Assembly: GCA_048265065.1 (NCBI GenBank)
Contig: JBLXCH010000003.1
Span: 26,895-90,894, forward strand
Reading direction: 5' to 3'
Source: Motiliproteus sp048265065
GTDB taxonomy: Bacteria; Pseudomonadota; Gammaproteobacteria; Pseudomonadales; Balneatricaceae
DNA: 64,000 bases
Under the pieces are notes generated by a model. It had not been told where the DNA came from and did not search any database. It was given only the letters and a program-made list of their open reading frames with translations. Position numbers and translations under genes: made by a program. Positions 54,021 to 63,530 of this stretch are shown here, piece after piece. Each line of letters opens with the position of its first letter. Within the stretch, counting starts at the first letter, position 1.

Positions 54021-55856
54021 ATGTGTGGCATTGTTGGTGCAGTTGCAGAGCGTGAAGTTCCAGCGATCTTGTTAGAAGGGCTAAAGCGCCTAGAGTACCG
54101 AGGCTACGATTCAGCCGGTATGGCCGTGTTTAATCACCAGACGACGGAAATTGGTTTAACTCGTCGCCCCGGCAAAGTAGCGGAATTAGAAAAAGCACTG
54201 CTAGATTCACCCCTAGCAGGCCATACAGGTATTGCTCATACTCGTTGGGCAACACATGGCAAGCCGGAAGAGCGTAATGCCCACCCGCACATGTCGCAAA
54301 GCCGTGTTGCTGTGGTTCACAATGGCATTATCGAGAATTTCGAACACTTAAAAGATAACCTCCAAGCAGAAGGCGTTACTTTCAGTTCTGATACCGATAC
54401 TGAGGTTATCGCTCATTTGGTGGAGAAAAAACTAACGGAAGGGACAGATTTCCCGACGGCAGTTTTCGACACCATTGCTCAGCTAGAAGGCGCGTTTGCG
54501 CTAGCGATAATGGATCGCCAAGATCCTGACCGCTTGATGGCAGCAAGAATGGGAAGCCCGTTAGTGATAGGCGTAGGCATTGGGGAAAATTTTATTGCTT
54601 CTGACCCGCTAGCAATGCTGCAAGTGACTGATCAGTTTATTTATCTCAATGAAGGTGAACTAGCAGAAATCACCCGCAGCAAAATCCAAGTGTTTAATGC
54701 CGATCGTCAGCCGGTCAGCCATGAAGTCCAGCGTTATGAGCATGGGCATGATGCGACGGATAAAGGCGAATATCGTCACTACATGATGAAAGAGGTGTTT
54801 GAGCAGCCTCAAGTCATTCGCCAAGTGCTAGAAGGCCGAGTGAGTAAGTCGTTAGTTTTAGAATGGGCTTTTGGCACTGAAGCAAAAGCGATTTTTGATC
54901 AAGTTAAAGCGGTTCAAATTATCGCTTGTGGCACCAGCTATCATGCTGGTTTGATTGCTAAATATTGGATTGAAGAGCTAGTCGGCATCCCCTGCCAAGT
55001 GGAAGTCGCCAGTGAATATCGTTATCGAAAAACCATTGCATTACCAGACAGCTTATTTATTACCATCTCACAATCGGGAGAAACTGCTGATACCCTCGCT
55101 GCATTGCGAGAAGCGAAAACCAGTGGTTTCCTTGCCTGTTTAACCATTTGTAATGTTCCGGGTAGTTCATTAGTCAGAGAGTCAGACCTGGCATTGATGA
55201 CTAATGCCGGCCCTGAGATCGGTGTGGCATCAACCAAAGCCTTCACCAGTCAGCTCGTGGCCTTATTCCTTACAACGTTGGTCCTAGCCCGTCGTACAGG
55301 CTTGAGTAACGACACTGAAGAAGAGCTTGTTGCTGCACTAAAGCAGTTGCCTGAATTAGTGGAAGAGGTGCTCCGCCTAGATGGCCCAATTATGGAACTC
55401 TCTGAGCAGTTTGCGGATAAGCATAATAGTCTTTTTCTCGGTCGTGGTGCCATGTATCCGGTTGCAATGGAAGGCGCACTGAAACTGAAAGAAATTTCTT
55501 ACATCCATGCTGAAGCCTATCCGGCCGGTGAGCTTAAACACGGTCCGCTTGCGCTTGTGGATAAAGAAATGCCGGTGATCGTCGTCGCTCCAAATAATGC
55601 ACTTCTAGAAAAACTCAAAGCGAATATGCAAGAGGTTCGTGCTCGTGGTGGTGAGCTTTACGTGTTTGCGGATCGCGCAGCAGAAGTTAAAAATGGCGAA
55701 GGTGTGCAAATCCTCGAGTTACCACACGTGAACAGCTTACTTGAGCCGATTCTCTACACCATTCCACTGCAACTCCTGAGCTACCACGTTGCCGTGTTGA
55801 AAGGCACGGATGTGGACCAGCCTCGTAATCTCGCGAAATCTGTCACTGTTGAATAA
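54021..55856 (+). CDS. glmS: Glutamine-fructose-6-phosphate aminotransferase (isomerizing)
   Basis: This 611-residue enzyme makes glucosamine-6-phosphate, the first step of amino-sugar synthesis, feeding GlmU. The N-terminal glutaminase domain starts CGIVGAVAER with nucleophile Cys2, and two SIS sugar-isomerase domains follow (ACGTSYHAG, QSGETADTLAAL). The C-terminus ends NLAKSVTVE. AAGGA lies upstream. glmU-glmS next to the atp operon is standard in this group. The 3' end overlaps the next gene. Confidence 0.97.
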   Translation: MCGIVGAVAEREVPAILLEGLKRLEYRGYDSAGMAVFNHQTTEIGLTRRPGKVAELEKALLDSPLAGHTGIAHTRWATHGKPEERNAHPHMSQSRVAVVHNGIIENFEHLKDNLQAEGVTFSSDTDTEVIAHLVEKKLTEGTDFPTAVFDTIAQLEGAFALAIMDRQDPDRLMAARMGSPLVIGVGIGENFIASDPLAMLQVTDQFIYLNEGELAEITRSKIQVFNADRQPVSHEVQRYEHGHDATDKGEYRHYMMKEVFEQPQVIRQVLEGRVSKSLVLEWAFGTEAKAIFDQVKAVQIIACGTSYHAGLIAKYWIEELVGIPCQVEVASEYRYRKTIALPDSLFITISQSGETADTLAALREAKTSGFLACLTICNVPGSSLVRESDLALMTNAGPEIGVASTKAFTSQLVALFLTTLVLARRTGLSNDTEEELVAALKQLPELVEEVLRLDGPIMELSEQFADKHNSLFLGRGAMYPVAMEGALKLKEISYIHAEAYPAGELKHGPLALVDKEMPVIVVAPNNALLEKLKANMQEVRARGGELYVFADRAAEVKNGEGVQILELPHVNSLLEPILYTIPLQLLSYHVAVLKGTDVDQPRNLAKSVTVE

Positions 55857-56475
55857 GGCTTCAAGGTGTATCGGTGTTTTACTTGCAGCGGGTTTGGGCT
55901 CTCGTTATCAGCGAGCCCTAGGCACCCAAAGCCTTAGTCAACAGAACAAGCTTTTAGTGCCTTTCGATCCGCAGCAGATAGGCAAAACAAGCCATGATAT
56001 CCCGGTTATCTTTGAACACGCTTTGAAAAACCTCAGCGCACAGGTAGAGCAGGTTATTGTGGTCACAAGGCCCGAATATACACAGGTTCAGCAACTCACT
56101 GAAAAATATGATGCAACGCTATTAGTGTTGTCATCAGTAGGTATGGGCAGTAGCATAGCGGCAGCATTGAATGATGATGTGTTTGATGAAGACGTGAAGG
56201 GTTGTTTGATTTGCTTAGGCGATATGCCAAATATTGCTGCCAGTAGCTATCAAGCGATTTTGGCTAATTTAACGCCTGATCATATTGTTGCGCCTTGCTA
56301 CGATAACCAACGAGGCCACCCGGTTGGCTTTGGGCGAAATTGGTTTGCTGATTTGCGGTTACTCTCTGGTGATCAAGGGCCGCGTCATTTGCTGCGGGGC
56401 AAACATTTTGTACCCATTACCGTTACTGACTCTGGTGTAATCTACGATATAGACACACCGAGCCAACTCCTTTAG
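55810..56475 (+). CDS. MocA-like molybdenum cofactor nucleotidyltransferase
   Basis: This 221-residue protein of the MobA-like NTP-transferase family has IGVLLAAGLGSRYQ near residue 21, the Lys of NKLLVPFD, and CLICLGDMPNI (metal-site Asp). Family members add CMP or GMP to molybdopterin. Being directly next to XdhC and a molybdenum hydroxylase makes MocA (CTP-dependent, cytosine-dinucleotide cofactor) the best guess. The start is uncertain: ATG 55810 has GAAAGG 5 bases upstream but overlaps glmS by 47 bases, while TTG 55849 would give a more typical N-terminus. Confidence 0.78.
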   Translation: MWTSLVISRNLSLLNKASRCIGVLLAAGLGSRYQRALGTQSLSQQNKLLVPFDPQQIGKTSHDIPVIFEHALKNLSAQVEQVIVVTRPEYTQVQQLTEKYDATLLVLSSVGMGSSIAAALNDDVFDEDVKGCLICLGDMPNIAASSYQAILANLTPDHIVAPCYDNQRGHPVGFGRNWFADLRLLSGDQGPRHLLRGKHFVPITVTDSGVIYDIDTPSQLL

Positions 56476-56498
56476 TTTGGGCAATTTACAGTTAACGT

Positions 56499-57584
56499 TT
56501 ACGCGTTATTACGAGCCTGTGGATAGTCTTTGCGGGTATCATTGTAAAGCGCTGACTCACCACGCTTCAATTCATCCAATGCACGACAGCTACCTTGCCC
56601 AATCGCCGCCTGACACTCCGCAACAATGGCAAGTGCGATGCTCTCTGGCAGATTAGCGCCCAAGTCCAAGCCAGCGGGTCCGCGTAAAGGAGTCAGTAAA
56701 TCTTGATCGGTTAAACCGGCTTCAGCCAGCACCTGCCCACGCCGGTGAAATGGCCCCAACAAGGCTAAATAGCTTAATCGTTTCGTCGACATAGCTACCA
56801 ATACCGCAGCGTCTAGATCAAGACTATGATTCATCACGATTACGCCATCAACGTTGCGTTTATCCACATAATCGGTCAACTGTTCAGCAGGGCAGGAAAG
56901 CAAGTGTTGCGCATTTGGAAAGTGTTCGGCTCGGCCATTGGCAGGACGCGGGTCCCAGACACTGACCTGCCAACCCATTTGGTGAGCGATAGCTGCAACA
57001 GGCTTCGCATCCATACCGCCGCCAGCAATTAGTAGATGAGGTGGTGCTTGGATGCAGCTTTTCAGCCAGAGCTCATTCCCTTGTTGCTGCAGCTGTGCCG
57101 GCCGTGGCTGGCGTTCAGTAAAGGAGACTTGATCATTAACAGGGGTAAAACGAGCAGCAACAATGCCGCTGTGTTCATCCACCTGTTGATAGTAAAAACC
57201 AGCGTCTCTGTTGCTAAGCGTTTGACGAATACAATCAAGATCAAGGTAATCATTTTCAGTACTTATGGGCTGCAATAAGATATACACACAGCCACCACAG
57301 CCTATACCGAGCCGATAAGCCAGATCATCTTCGTCACTACCATCATAAACTAGCGTTCTGGCCTGGCCTTCCAGCATCACTCGGCGACTTTCCCTATGGA
57401 TGTCAGATTCCAAGCAGCCACCACTGAGCATTCCCAATTGATGGCCTTGGTCACTGAGAAGCATCATTGCACCGGCTTTACGATAAGCAGGGCCTTGGGT
57501 ACGGTAAACCGTTCCTAGAACCCAGCTGGCCTGATCTCGCAAGGGATACCAAGCCTCCAGTAGATCCGTTAATTGGTTAGACAT
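56499..57584 (-). CDS. xdhC: XdhC/CoxI family molybdenum cofactor insertion protein
   Basis: This 361-residue XdhC-type chaperone binds and delivers sulfurated molybdenum cofactor to xanthine-dehydrogenase-family enzymes. The N-terminal XdhC/CoxI segment includes YRKAGAMMLLSDQGHQLGMLSGGCLE, and the Rossmann-like C-terminal domain includes LLIAGGGMDAKPVAAIAHQMGW. It lies 40 bases downstream of the large molybdopterin subunit gene on the same strand and is inferred to serve it. Confidence 0.88.
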   Translation of the reverse strand: MSNQLTDLLEAWYPLRDQASWVLGTVYRTQGPAYRKAGAMMLLSDQGHQLGMLSGGCLESDIHRESRRVMLEGQARTLVYDGSDEDDLAYRLGIGCGGCVYILLQPISTENDYLDLDCIRQTLSNRDAGFYYQQVDEHSGIVAARFTPVNDQVSFTERQPRPAQLQQQGNELWLKSCIQAPPHLLIAGGGMDAKPVAAIAHQMGWQVSVWDPRPANGRAEHFPNAQHLLSCPAEQLTDYVDKRNVDGVIVMNHSLDLDAAVLVAMSTKRLSYLALLGPFHRRGQVLAEAGLTDQDLLTPLRGPAGLDLGANLPESIALAIVAECQAAIGQGSCRALDELKRGESALYNDTRKDYPQARNNA

Positions 57585-57624
57585 AACGCCCTCCAGCTTA
57601 CTTCTTTATTTCTATCAGCATTGA

Positions 57625-59823
57625 TCAGCTTGACTGCTTTTTAGGGCGCATCGGTAACTGGTAATGCCGTTCCCCAGTTGCGGCTGCTATCGCGTTAGCA
57701 ACAGCAGCGGCTATCGGTGGCGTGCCCGGTTCACCAACGCCGGTGGGCGGTTGGGTTGAGGGAACAATATGGACTTCGACTTCAGGCATGTCTTTGTTAC
57801 GGATGACATGGTAATTGTGGAAGTTAGATTCCACTACTTGGCCGTCTTTAAAGGTGATTTCACTGCCGAGTACTGGGGATAAACCAAAACCAATACCACC
57901 TTCCATCTGTGCGCGGATGATGTCGGGATTAATGGCAATACCACAATCCACGGCACAAACCACTCGCTCAACTTTAAAGCTGCCGTCTCTTTGCGTAGAA
58001 ACCTCTGCAACTTCAGCCACATAAGAATTAAACGACTCATGCACGGCAATGCCTCGACCCCAGCCGTCCGGCAATGGGCTACCCCAGTTAGCGTTGTCTG
58101 CAGCCAGCTTAAGTACGCCTTGCCAGCGAGGGTGTTCTTCCAGGAGTTCCATTCGAAGAGCCACAGGGTCTTTGCCAGCCTTTATCGCCAATTCATCAAT
58201 AAAGGTTTCGGTGGAATAGGCGGTGTGGGTATGGCCGACTGAGCGCCACCAAAGCACCGGAATTTGATTGGTAGTGGAAGTGAGTTCTACATTCAGATTA
58301 GGAATGGCATAAGGGAGATTCGACGCCCCTTCTACAGAGGTTCTATCAACGCCATTTGTGACCATGCCAGGCTCGAATGGGGTACCCGAGGCAATGGATT
58401 GGCCAACAATATGTTGATGCCAGGCAATAATATTGCCGTCAGCATCTAGTCCGCCTTTAACATGGTGTACATAAGCCGGTCGGTAAAAACCACCGCGAGT
58501 ATCGTCTTCTCGCGTCCAGACTAGTTTCACTGGAATATTGGGAAACTGCTTGGCGATATTCACCGTTTCTACCAAATAATCGGATGCGGCGTTGGCACGG
58601 CGACCAAAACTGCCACCGGCAAACAGCATATTGATTTTCACCTTCTCTGACGTTAGCCCTAAAACGCGAGCAATGTTGCCTTGATCAATGGTTTGGAACT
58701 GCTCACCATTCCAAATTTCACAACTATCGGCACCGACTTGAGCGACGCAGTTCATCGGCTCCATCGCCGAGTGTGAGAGGTAAGGGAACTCATAAGTCGC
58801 TTCGATCACGGTAGCGGCTTGGCTAAACGCCACTTCGCTATTCCCCACGGAGTTCGCTGTATTACCGGTCTTTGTTGATAACTCGCGATAATCCTTCATT
58901 AACTGTTCAGAGCTGCCGGTAAAGGCTTCACTATCATCCCATTCGATCTGTAATTGATCGCGACCGACTTTGGCACTCCAAAAGTCTTTTGCTACCACGG
59001 CAATACCAGAAGGGATTTCTACTACGTCAATCACACCCGGGGATGCTTTGGCTTTGTTGGCATCAAAACGCTTAACCTTGCCACCAAATTTTGGCGAGTG
59101 TGCAACCAAGGCAGTCAGCATGCCTTCACGTTTAAAGTCTTGGGTGAATATCGCCGTGCCATCGGTTTTACCCACATCTTTGCGAACTAACGACTGGCCG
59201 ATATAACGAAAATCGCTTGGGTCTTTAAGGGTGATGGAGTCAGCAGCAGGCACTGGAAGCGTAGCCGCTATGTTCACTAACTCACCAAAACTTGCGTGGC
59301 GATTAGTGCCAGCATGATGAACAACGCCTTGTTTAACCACAATAGAAGACGCAGGGACTTGCCATTGTTTGGCGGCAGCAGCGACTAGCATTGCTTTTGC
59401 AGTAGCTCCGGCGAGGCGCATTTGTTCAAAGGAATTAGCCATGGCTGAACTGCCACCTGTGCCTTGAACCGGCCCCCAGTTGCGGTTGTTATATTTACGT
59501 GCATCGGCTGGCGCGCCCACAGGGAGTATTTGCGACCAATCAGCGTCAAGTTCTTCAGCCACCATGGTTGAAAGACCCGTGTGGGTGCCTTGTCCCATTT
59601 CTAGGTGTTTCATCATTACCGTAACTTGGCTATCGGTACCGATGCGGATAAAAGCATTGGGCGCTAATTGACCTTCGCTATCGAGGCCTTCTGCGGATTG
59701 ATTGGCGAACGACAAAGGCGAATTTATGGCGAGCATTAAGCCTGCGCCACTGCCGCTCATTAGTTTAATAAAGCCACGACGACTCGTGGGTAGCATGGAC
59801 CGTTCGGAATTTTTAATATGCAT
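57625..59823 (-). CDS. Tat-exported molybdopterin-binding subunit of a xanthine dehydrogenase-family oxidoreductase
   Basis: This 732-residue large subunit resembles isoquinoline 1-oxidoreductase beta (IorB) and related aldehyde dehydrogenases. A twin-arginine signal TSRRGFIKL begins near residue 13, placing the enzyme in the periplasm. Molybdopterin-binding segments include GGSFGRRANAASDY. The catalytic glutamate is E698 in GVGEPGTPP. I start at ATG 59823, with AGGA 7 bases upstream, so the Tat signal is N-terminal; a longer frame would overlap the small subunit gene. No FAD subunit is encoded nearby, as in Ior-type enzymes. The substrate is unknown. Confidence 0.9.
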   Translation of the reverse strand: MHIKNSERSMLPTSRRGFIKLMSGSGAGLMLAINSPLSFANQSAEGLDSEGQLAPNAFIRIGTDSQVTVMMKHLEMGQGTHTGLSTMVAEELDADWSQILPVGAPADARKYNNRNWGPVQGTGGSSAMANSFEQMRLAGATAKAMLVAAAAKQWQVPASSIVVKQGVVHHAGTNRHASFGELVNIAATLPVPAADSITLKDPSDFRYIGQSLVRKDVGKTDGTAIFTQDFKREGMLTALVAHSPKFGGKVKRFDANKAKASPGVIDVVEIPSGIAVVAKDFWSAKVGRDQLQIEWDDSEAFTGSSEQLMKDYRELSTKTGNTANSVGNSEVAFSQAATVIEATYEFPYLSHSAMEPMNCVAQVGADSCEIWNGEQFQTIDQGNIARVLGLTSEKVKINMLFAGGSFGRRANAASDYLVETVNIAKQFPNIPVKLVWTREDDTRGGFYRPAYVHHVKGGLDADGNIIAWHQHIVGQSIASGTPFEPGMVTNGVDRTSVEGASNLPYAIPNLNVELTSTTNQIPVLWWRSVGHTHTAYSTETFIDELAIKAGKDPVALRMELLEEHPRWQGVLKLAADNANWGSPLPDGWGRGIAVHESFNSYVAEVAEVSTQRDGSFKVERVVCAVDCGIAINPDIIRAQMEGGIGFGLSPVLGSEITFKDGQVVESNFHNYHVIRNKDMPEVEVHIVPSTQPPTGVGEPGTPPIAAAVANAIAAATGERHYQLPMRPKKQSS

Positions 59824-59842
59824 GAGTAATCCTTGCTTCAGG

Positions 59843-60301
59843 TTAGCTAAGCTGACTAGCGGCTTGTTTAACGGCCTTGCGGATACGTGTATAGGTGTTG
59901 CAGCGGCAGATGTTGCCAGACATGGCATCGATAATTTGTTGTTCGCTAGGGTTGCTATTTTTCTCTAGCAACGCCGTTGCGCTCATGATTTGACCTGATT
60001 GACAGTAACCGCACTGCGGTACTTGGATCTCATTCCACGCCTGCTGTACCGCTTGAGCGGCTGGTGAGGCAATGCCTTCAATGGTGGTAACTTGGCGCTC
60101 ACCCACAACCGATAACGGGGTTGAACACGAACGCACGGGGCTTCCATTCAGATAAACCGTGCAGGCGCCACACTGTGCAATGCCGCAACCAAACTTGGTG
60201 CCGGTCATATTTAAATGATCACGAATGACCCACAACAGCGGGGTCTCTGGGCTAGCATCAACCTGATGCAGGGTCCCATTAATATTGAGAGGTACCGACA
60301 T
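59843..60301 (-). CDS. 2Fe-2S subunit of the molybdenum hydroxylase
   Basis: This 152-residue small subunit has two [2Fe-2S] clusters: the plant-ferredoxin-like CGIAQCGACTVYLNG with a following RSC, and the C-terminal QCGYCQSGQ plus GNICRCNTY. It passes electrons from the molybdenum centre. ATG 60301 has GGAG 7 bases upstream. It has no signal peptide of its own and so is presumably carried through the Tat pathway with the large subunit. It is the first gene of the minus-strand operon, divergent from an AraC regulator. Confidence 0.93.
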   Translation of the reverse strand: MSVPLNINGTLHQVDASPETPLLWVIRDHLNMTGTKFGCGIAQCGACTVYLNGSPVRSCSTPLSVVGERQVTTIEGIASPAAQAVQQAWNEIQVPQCGYCQSGQIMSATALLEKNSNPSEQQIIDAMSGNICRCNTYTRIRKAVKQAASQLS

Positions 60302-60530
60302 ATCCAAACTCCATCGTTGTTTTATTGGATGGCTTGCCGCCCGCTTCTATTTGTCTTTTGAAAGTGGCAGCCAATTTTCTAACTAGTTTGGGGTTTGGTC
60401 GTCACTGCTGCTATCGCGATACTCCGAATTACTTGCACAAAACTCCGCTATTGCTGTGAAAAGTGGGAAATCTGCTCTTGGCGGTGCCATAATCCACTGA
60501 ACCAGACCTCTTTTATTTGCGGAGAAAAAG

Positions 60531-61448
60531 GTGCCAAATTTATTTCAGGCTAGCTCAGTGTTGGCTGAGGTTGTCGGCAGCCGATGTCAGCAAGATGGTA
60601 TTACCGAAACCTCAGTTAATGGGCTGCGCCTGTATCGTTCATCAATGTGTACTCCCCGACAGCCAGTGGTTTACACCCCAACGATTTGCATCGTTGCGCA
60701 AGGGCGCAAGCAGGTGCATGTTGGTAATCAGACTTATGGTTATGACCCGGATAACTATCTTATTAACTCGTTGATATTTCCCATGGAGGCGGAGGTTTTG
60801 GATGCCAGCCCAGAGCTACCTTATCTGGGTTTAAGTCTTGAAATAGATAACCAAATTGTCGGGCAGCTCATGTTAGATATGAGTCGATATGATTCAGATG
60901 CGGGGATTATCAGAGCAGGCCAAAACACTGAGTTAGTCTCGGCCTCAAGTCTTAACAATCAGTTGTTACAGCAGATTATTCGTTTGGTCGAGCTTGAACA
61001 AAATGTGATGGATCGACAGATTTTAGGTGGGAGCCTTAAACGAGAAATATTCTATGAGGTGTTAAAAGGCCCTCAAGGAGGCATGTTACGCAACTGCATT
61101 AACAACCATGTTGGCGCTCACCGTGTGGCTCATGTGATTCATTATATTGAACAAAATTATAAAAAACCGCTGGATATTGAGATGATCAGTAGCGTCGCAA
61201 ACATGAGTCATTCATCACTGCATGATCACTTTAAGGAAGTTACTTCTATGTCACCCATGCAGTTCGTTAAAAGCCTGCGTTTACATCAGGCAAGACTGCT
61301 ATTGCTAGAAGGGACAAGCGTTGCTGAAGCCTGTTATTCTGTGGGTTATAGCAGCCACTCACAGTTTAGCCGCGAGTTTAAAAGGTTGTTCGGTGAATCA
61401 CCGAAATCCTTGCTTGTGAATGCTGTGGATAGCTTGGCTACGGCTTAG
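60531..61448 (+). CDS. AraC-family transcriptional regulator
   Basis: This 305-residue regulator has an AraC_N-type N-terminal domain (about 20-180; CTPRQPVVYTPTICIVAQGRK in part) and a C-terminal AraC/XylS domain with two helix-turn-helices (about 200-298; VANMSHSSLHDHFKEVTSMSP and YSVGYSSHSQFSREFKRLFG, quoted in part). The GTG start 60531 has AAAAAGG just upstream. It is transcribed away from the molybdenum hydroxylase operon across a 229-base divergent region, so it probably controls that operon in response to the enzyme's substrate. Confidence 0.9.
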   Translation: MPNLFQASSVLAEVVGSRCQQDGITETSVNGLRLYRSSMCTPRQPVVYTPTICIVAQGRKQVHVGNQTYGYDPDNYLINSLIFPMEAEVLDASPELPYLGLSLEIDNQIVGQLMLDMSRYDSDAGIIRAGQNTELVSASSLNNQLLQQIIRLVELEQNVMDRQILGGSLKREIFYEVLKGPQGGMLRNCINNHVGAHRVAHVIHYIEQNYKKPLDIEMISSVANMSHSSLHDHFKEVTSMSPMQFVKSLRLHQARLLLLEGTSVAEACYSVGYSSHSQFSREFKRLFGESPKSLLVNAVDSLATA

Positions 61449-61896
61449 TATCTTCGGCAGAGTATGGTTCTAGCATTGACCAAATCATTTTACGAGGCCG
61501 GTAGACTTTACCGTCATTCAGCGCTTCTGCTACTGCTGCTGATCTATCTGAGTGAAGTTCCATAATATGGGTATAGCTCATGCACTTCCAAGTTAACTGG
61601 AAGTAATTATAGAACTCTTTCTTATTTTGCTTAATATGGGGAATAACACTTTTATACTTATCGAGGCACGTTGCTTTGATATCAGTCAGTTCGGTAAGGC
61701 ATTGCTCCTTCGAAATTTGTATAGCTTCTAGGTACTCTGTACCTGAACAGATTAAATACTCCCCTTTTTCATTCATTTTTTCGACCATTAATTCAATTGG
61801 CACTTCTGCTAGGGATGGAAGATGTGAGTCTTTTGGCTTGTTTGCTGTACAGCCGGATATTATTACGATTACAGAAATTAAAAAGATAAATCTCAT
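61438..61896 (-). CDS. Predicted lipoprotein of unknown function
   Basis: This 152-residue protein has a lipoprotein signal with a lipobox (IISGC, Cys at about 16). The mature part has several cysteines (about 49, 65, 78, 109) that could form disulfides in the periplasm. I do not recognise the family. Its stop overlaps the AraC gene end by 11 bases in convergent orientation. It lies 50 bases downstream of the next lipoprotein gene on the same strand and may be co-transcribed with it. Confidence 0.68.
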   Translation of the reverse strand: MRFIFLISVIVIISGCTANKPKDSHLPSLAEVPIELMVEKMNEKGEYLICSGTEYLEAIQISKEQCLTELTDIKATCLDKYKSVIPHIKQNKKEFYNYFQLTWKCMSYTHIMELHSDRSAAVAEALNDGKVYRPRKMIWSMLEPYSAEDTKP

Positions 61897-61946
61897 TTTG
61901 ATATCTCACAAAAACTAGCTGTTTAATTCTTTAAGTATGGTGTTTA

Positions 61947-63530
61947 TTACTTATCGTCTTCGCTATATTTTCTTGGGTAAGTATGGGTTAAATTTCTCCA
62001 AGTCTTTCCATGGTCTTCGGAGATCCATAAGGGGCCGCCTAAAGGGAATGCCATAGGAACTGCATACAGCATTTTTTTATCTTTTGAGTAGAACATTTTA
62101 TGGAACAGGCGGGGCAGGATGTGTGCGGTTTTTTCCCACGTTTTTCCGCCATTATTGGTTGATGTAATATAGCCGCCCCCTAAAATTTCATACTTAAGAG
62201 ATAGACCGTTTAGACCATCTTTGAATACAGGCTTATCGGGGCTTAGAATAGGAAATGTGGAGTTTTTCCACGTTTTTCCCTTGTCTTCGCTAACGTAGGT
62301 TGAAGGGAGGATAGCTCCTTTGCACTTGCAAAATACTCGACCATCTTCCAAATGGAAGACATTGAGCATAATGCCAGGGAGTTTATGAATTTCTTTAGTT
62401 TTTGTACGTAAATTTAGGAGTGCAAACTGGTCTTGTGGAAGCGCTGTTGCTAGTTGATCGTCCATCAGAAACGTTTGAGGTAGCTGCAAAGTTCCACCGT
62501 TAAAAAAATGCATGTCGCCTATTGTGTAGACAGCGAGCTCTTCCCAATGGCTGTCGCCTATAGTTGTCGTGTGTATGTATACTTTACTGCCTTTTAATAT
62601 TGTAGAAATGACTTTTCCATTCCATTCCAGCAGCGATATTGTGATACCAAAAGGTAGGTTTCCTGAAACGCTTTGCCAGCTCTTTCCTTGATCATTTGTA
62701 ATTTTTAGAAGTCCAAGCTCTCCACCCACCAACCATTGATTAGTAGATGTTACCAGTAAAGATTCAATTGACTTCCTTTCTCCTACATCAATGCCAACAG
62801 GCTGGCTTTTGGGGTGCCATTTAAAGAGCATGCCGTTTGCGCTACCGTACAGTAGAGAACCATCATTGAGCTCAGTTGGGGATACAAAACCTTGGCTGTT
62901 GGCTTTTGCATAATTGAAAGCGGTACTCATTGATTTTGGGTTTTTATTAGGCAGCCACCCCAGTGAAGTTGAGTTTGTTAATTCTTCGTATTCTGGTAAA
63001 AAACGGTTAATTAATTTGAGTGAGCTTAATGCAGGTTGGGATAAGTCATAAGACGTTCGGTCAAATGTATGCAATGGGTCATTAGTGTTAATAATCAAAC
63101 CCAGGTCTGTAAGCTGACCCGCTTTAATTTTGAATTTTCCTGTAAAGTCTTCGCCAGTTCGATAAAACCCATGATGGCATGACATAACAAACCCATCGTT
63201 AACACCGCAATAGTCTGTGGAAAAACTGGTTACTTTGTATTCCCCTTCAGGAAGTGACATTGCATATAACGTAGTTCGTGTGGCTGCATCAGTTCGAATT
63301 TCATTAGCTATAAATTCGGTTTCCGGTTCACCCTTTTTTGTTACGTTTACGGCTGTAAGCGACGCATTTGACCAGTATTCAAGCGAACTTTTTCTTGGTG
63401 AATTTTCAAGAACACTTACCACCATTAGACCATCGTCAGGAGATTGAATGTCGGTGGGTCTGTTCTCGATGCTAGTGCAGCCAGATAAGAAACTTAGAAT
63501 TAGGCTGGTTAGGATCAGTTTATATTTCAT
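61947..63530 (-). CDS. Lipoprotein with Asp-box (BNR/sialidase-like) beta-propeller repeats
   Basis: This 527-residue protein starts with a lipoprotein signal ending FLSGC (Cys about 18). The N-terminal third (about 25-150) is a beta-rich domain of unknown type. The rest has at least four Asp-box motifs of the form S-x-D-x-G-x-T-W: TNDQGKSWQS, SEDKGKTWKN, TNNGGKTWEK and SEDHGKTWRN, as in BNR/sialidase and YCF48-like propellers. ATG 63530 has GAGGG upstream, so the longer open frame is not used. No sialidase catalytic residues are identified, so an enzyme function should not be assumed. Confidence 0.8.
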   Translation of the reverse strand: MKYKLILTSLILSFLSGCTSIENRPTDIQSPDDGLMVVSVLENSPRKSSLEYWSNASLTAVNVTKKGEPETEFIANEIRTDAATRTTLYAMSLPEGEYKVTSFSTDYCGVNDGFVMSCHHGFYRTGEDFTGKFKIKAGQLTDLGLIINTNDPLHTFDRTSYDLSQPALSSLKLINRFLPEYEELTNSTSLGWLPNKNPKSMSTAFNYAKANSQGFVSPTELNDGSLLYGSANGMLFKWHPKSQPVGIDVGERKSIESLLVTSTNQWLVGGELGLLKITNDQGKSWQSVSGNLPFGITISLLEWNGKVISTILKGSKVYIHTTTIGDSHWEELAVYTIGDMHFFNGGTLQLPQTFLMDDQLATALPQDQFALLNLRTKTKEIHKLPGIMLNVFHLEDGRVFCKCKGAILPSTYVSEDKGKTWKNSTFPILSPDKPVFKDGLNGLSLKYEILGGGYITSTNNGGKTWEKTAHILPRLFHKMFYSKDKKMLYAVPMAFPLGGPLWISEDHGKTWRNLTHTYPRKYSEDDK

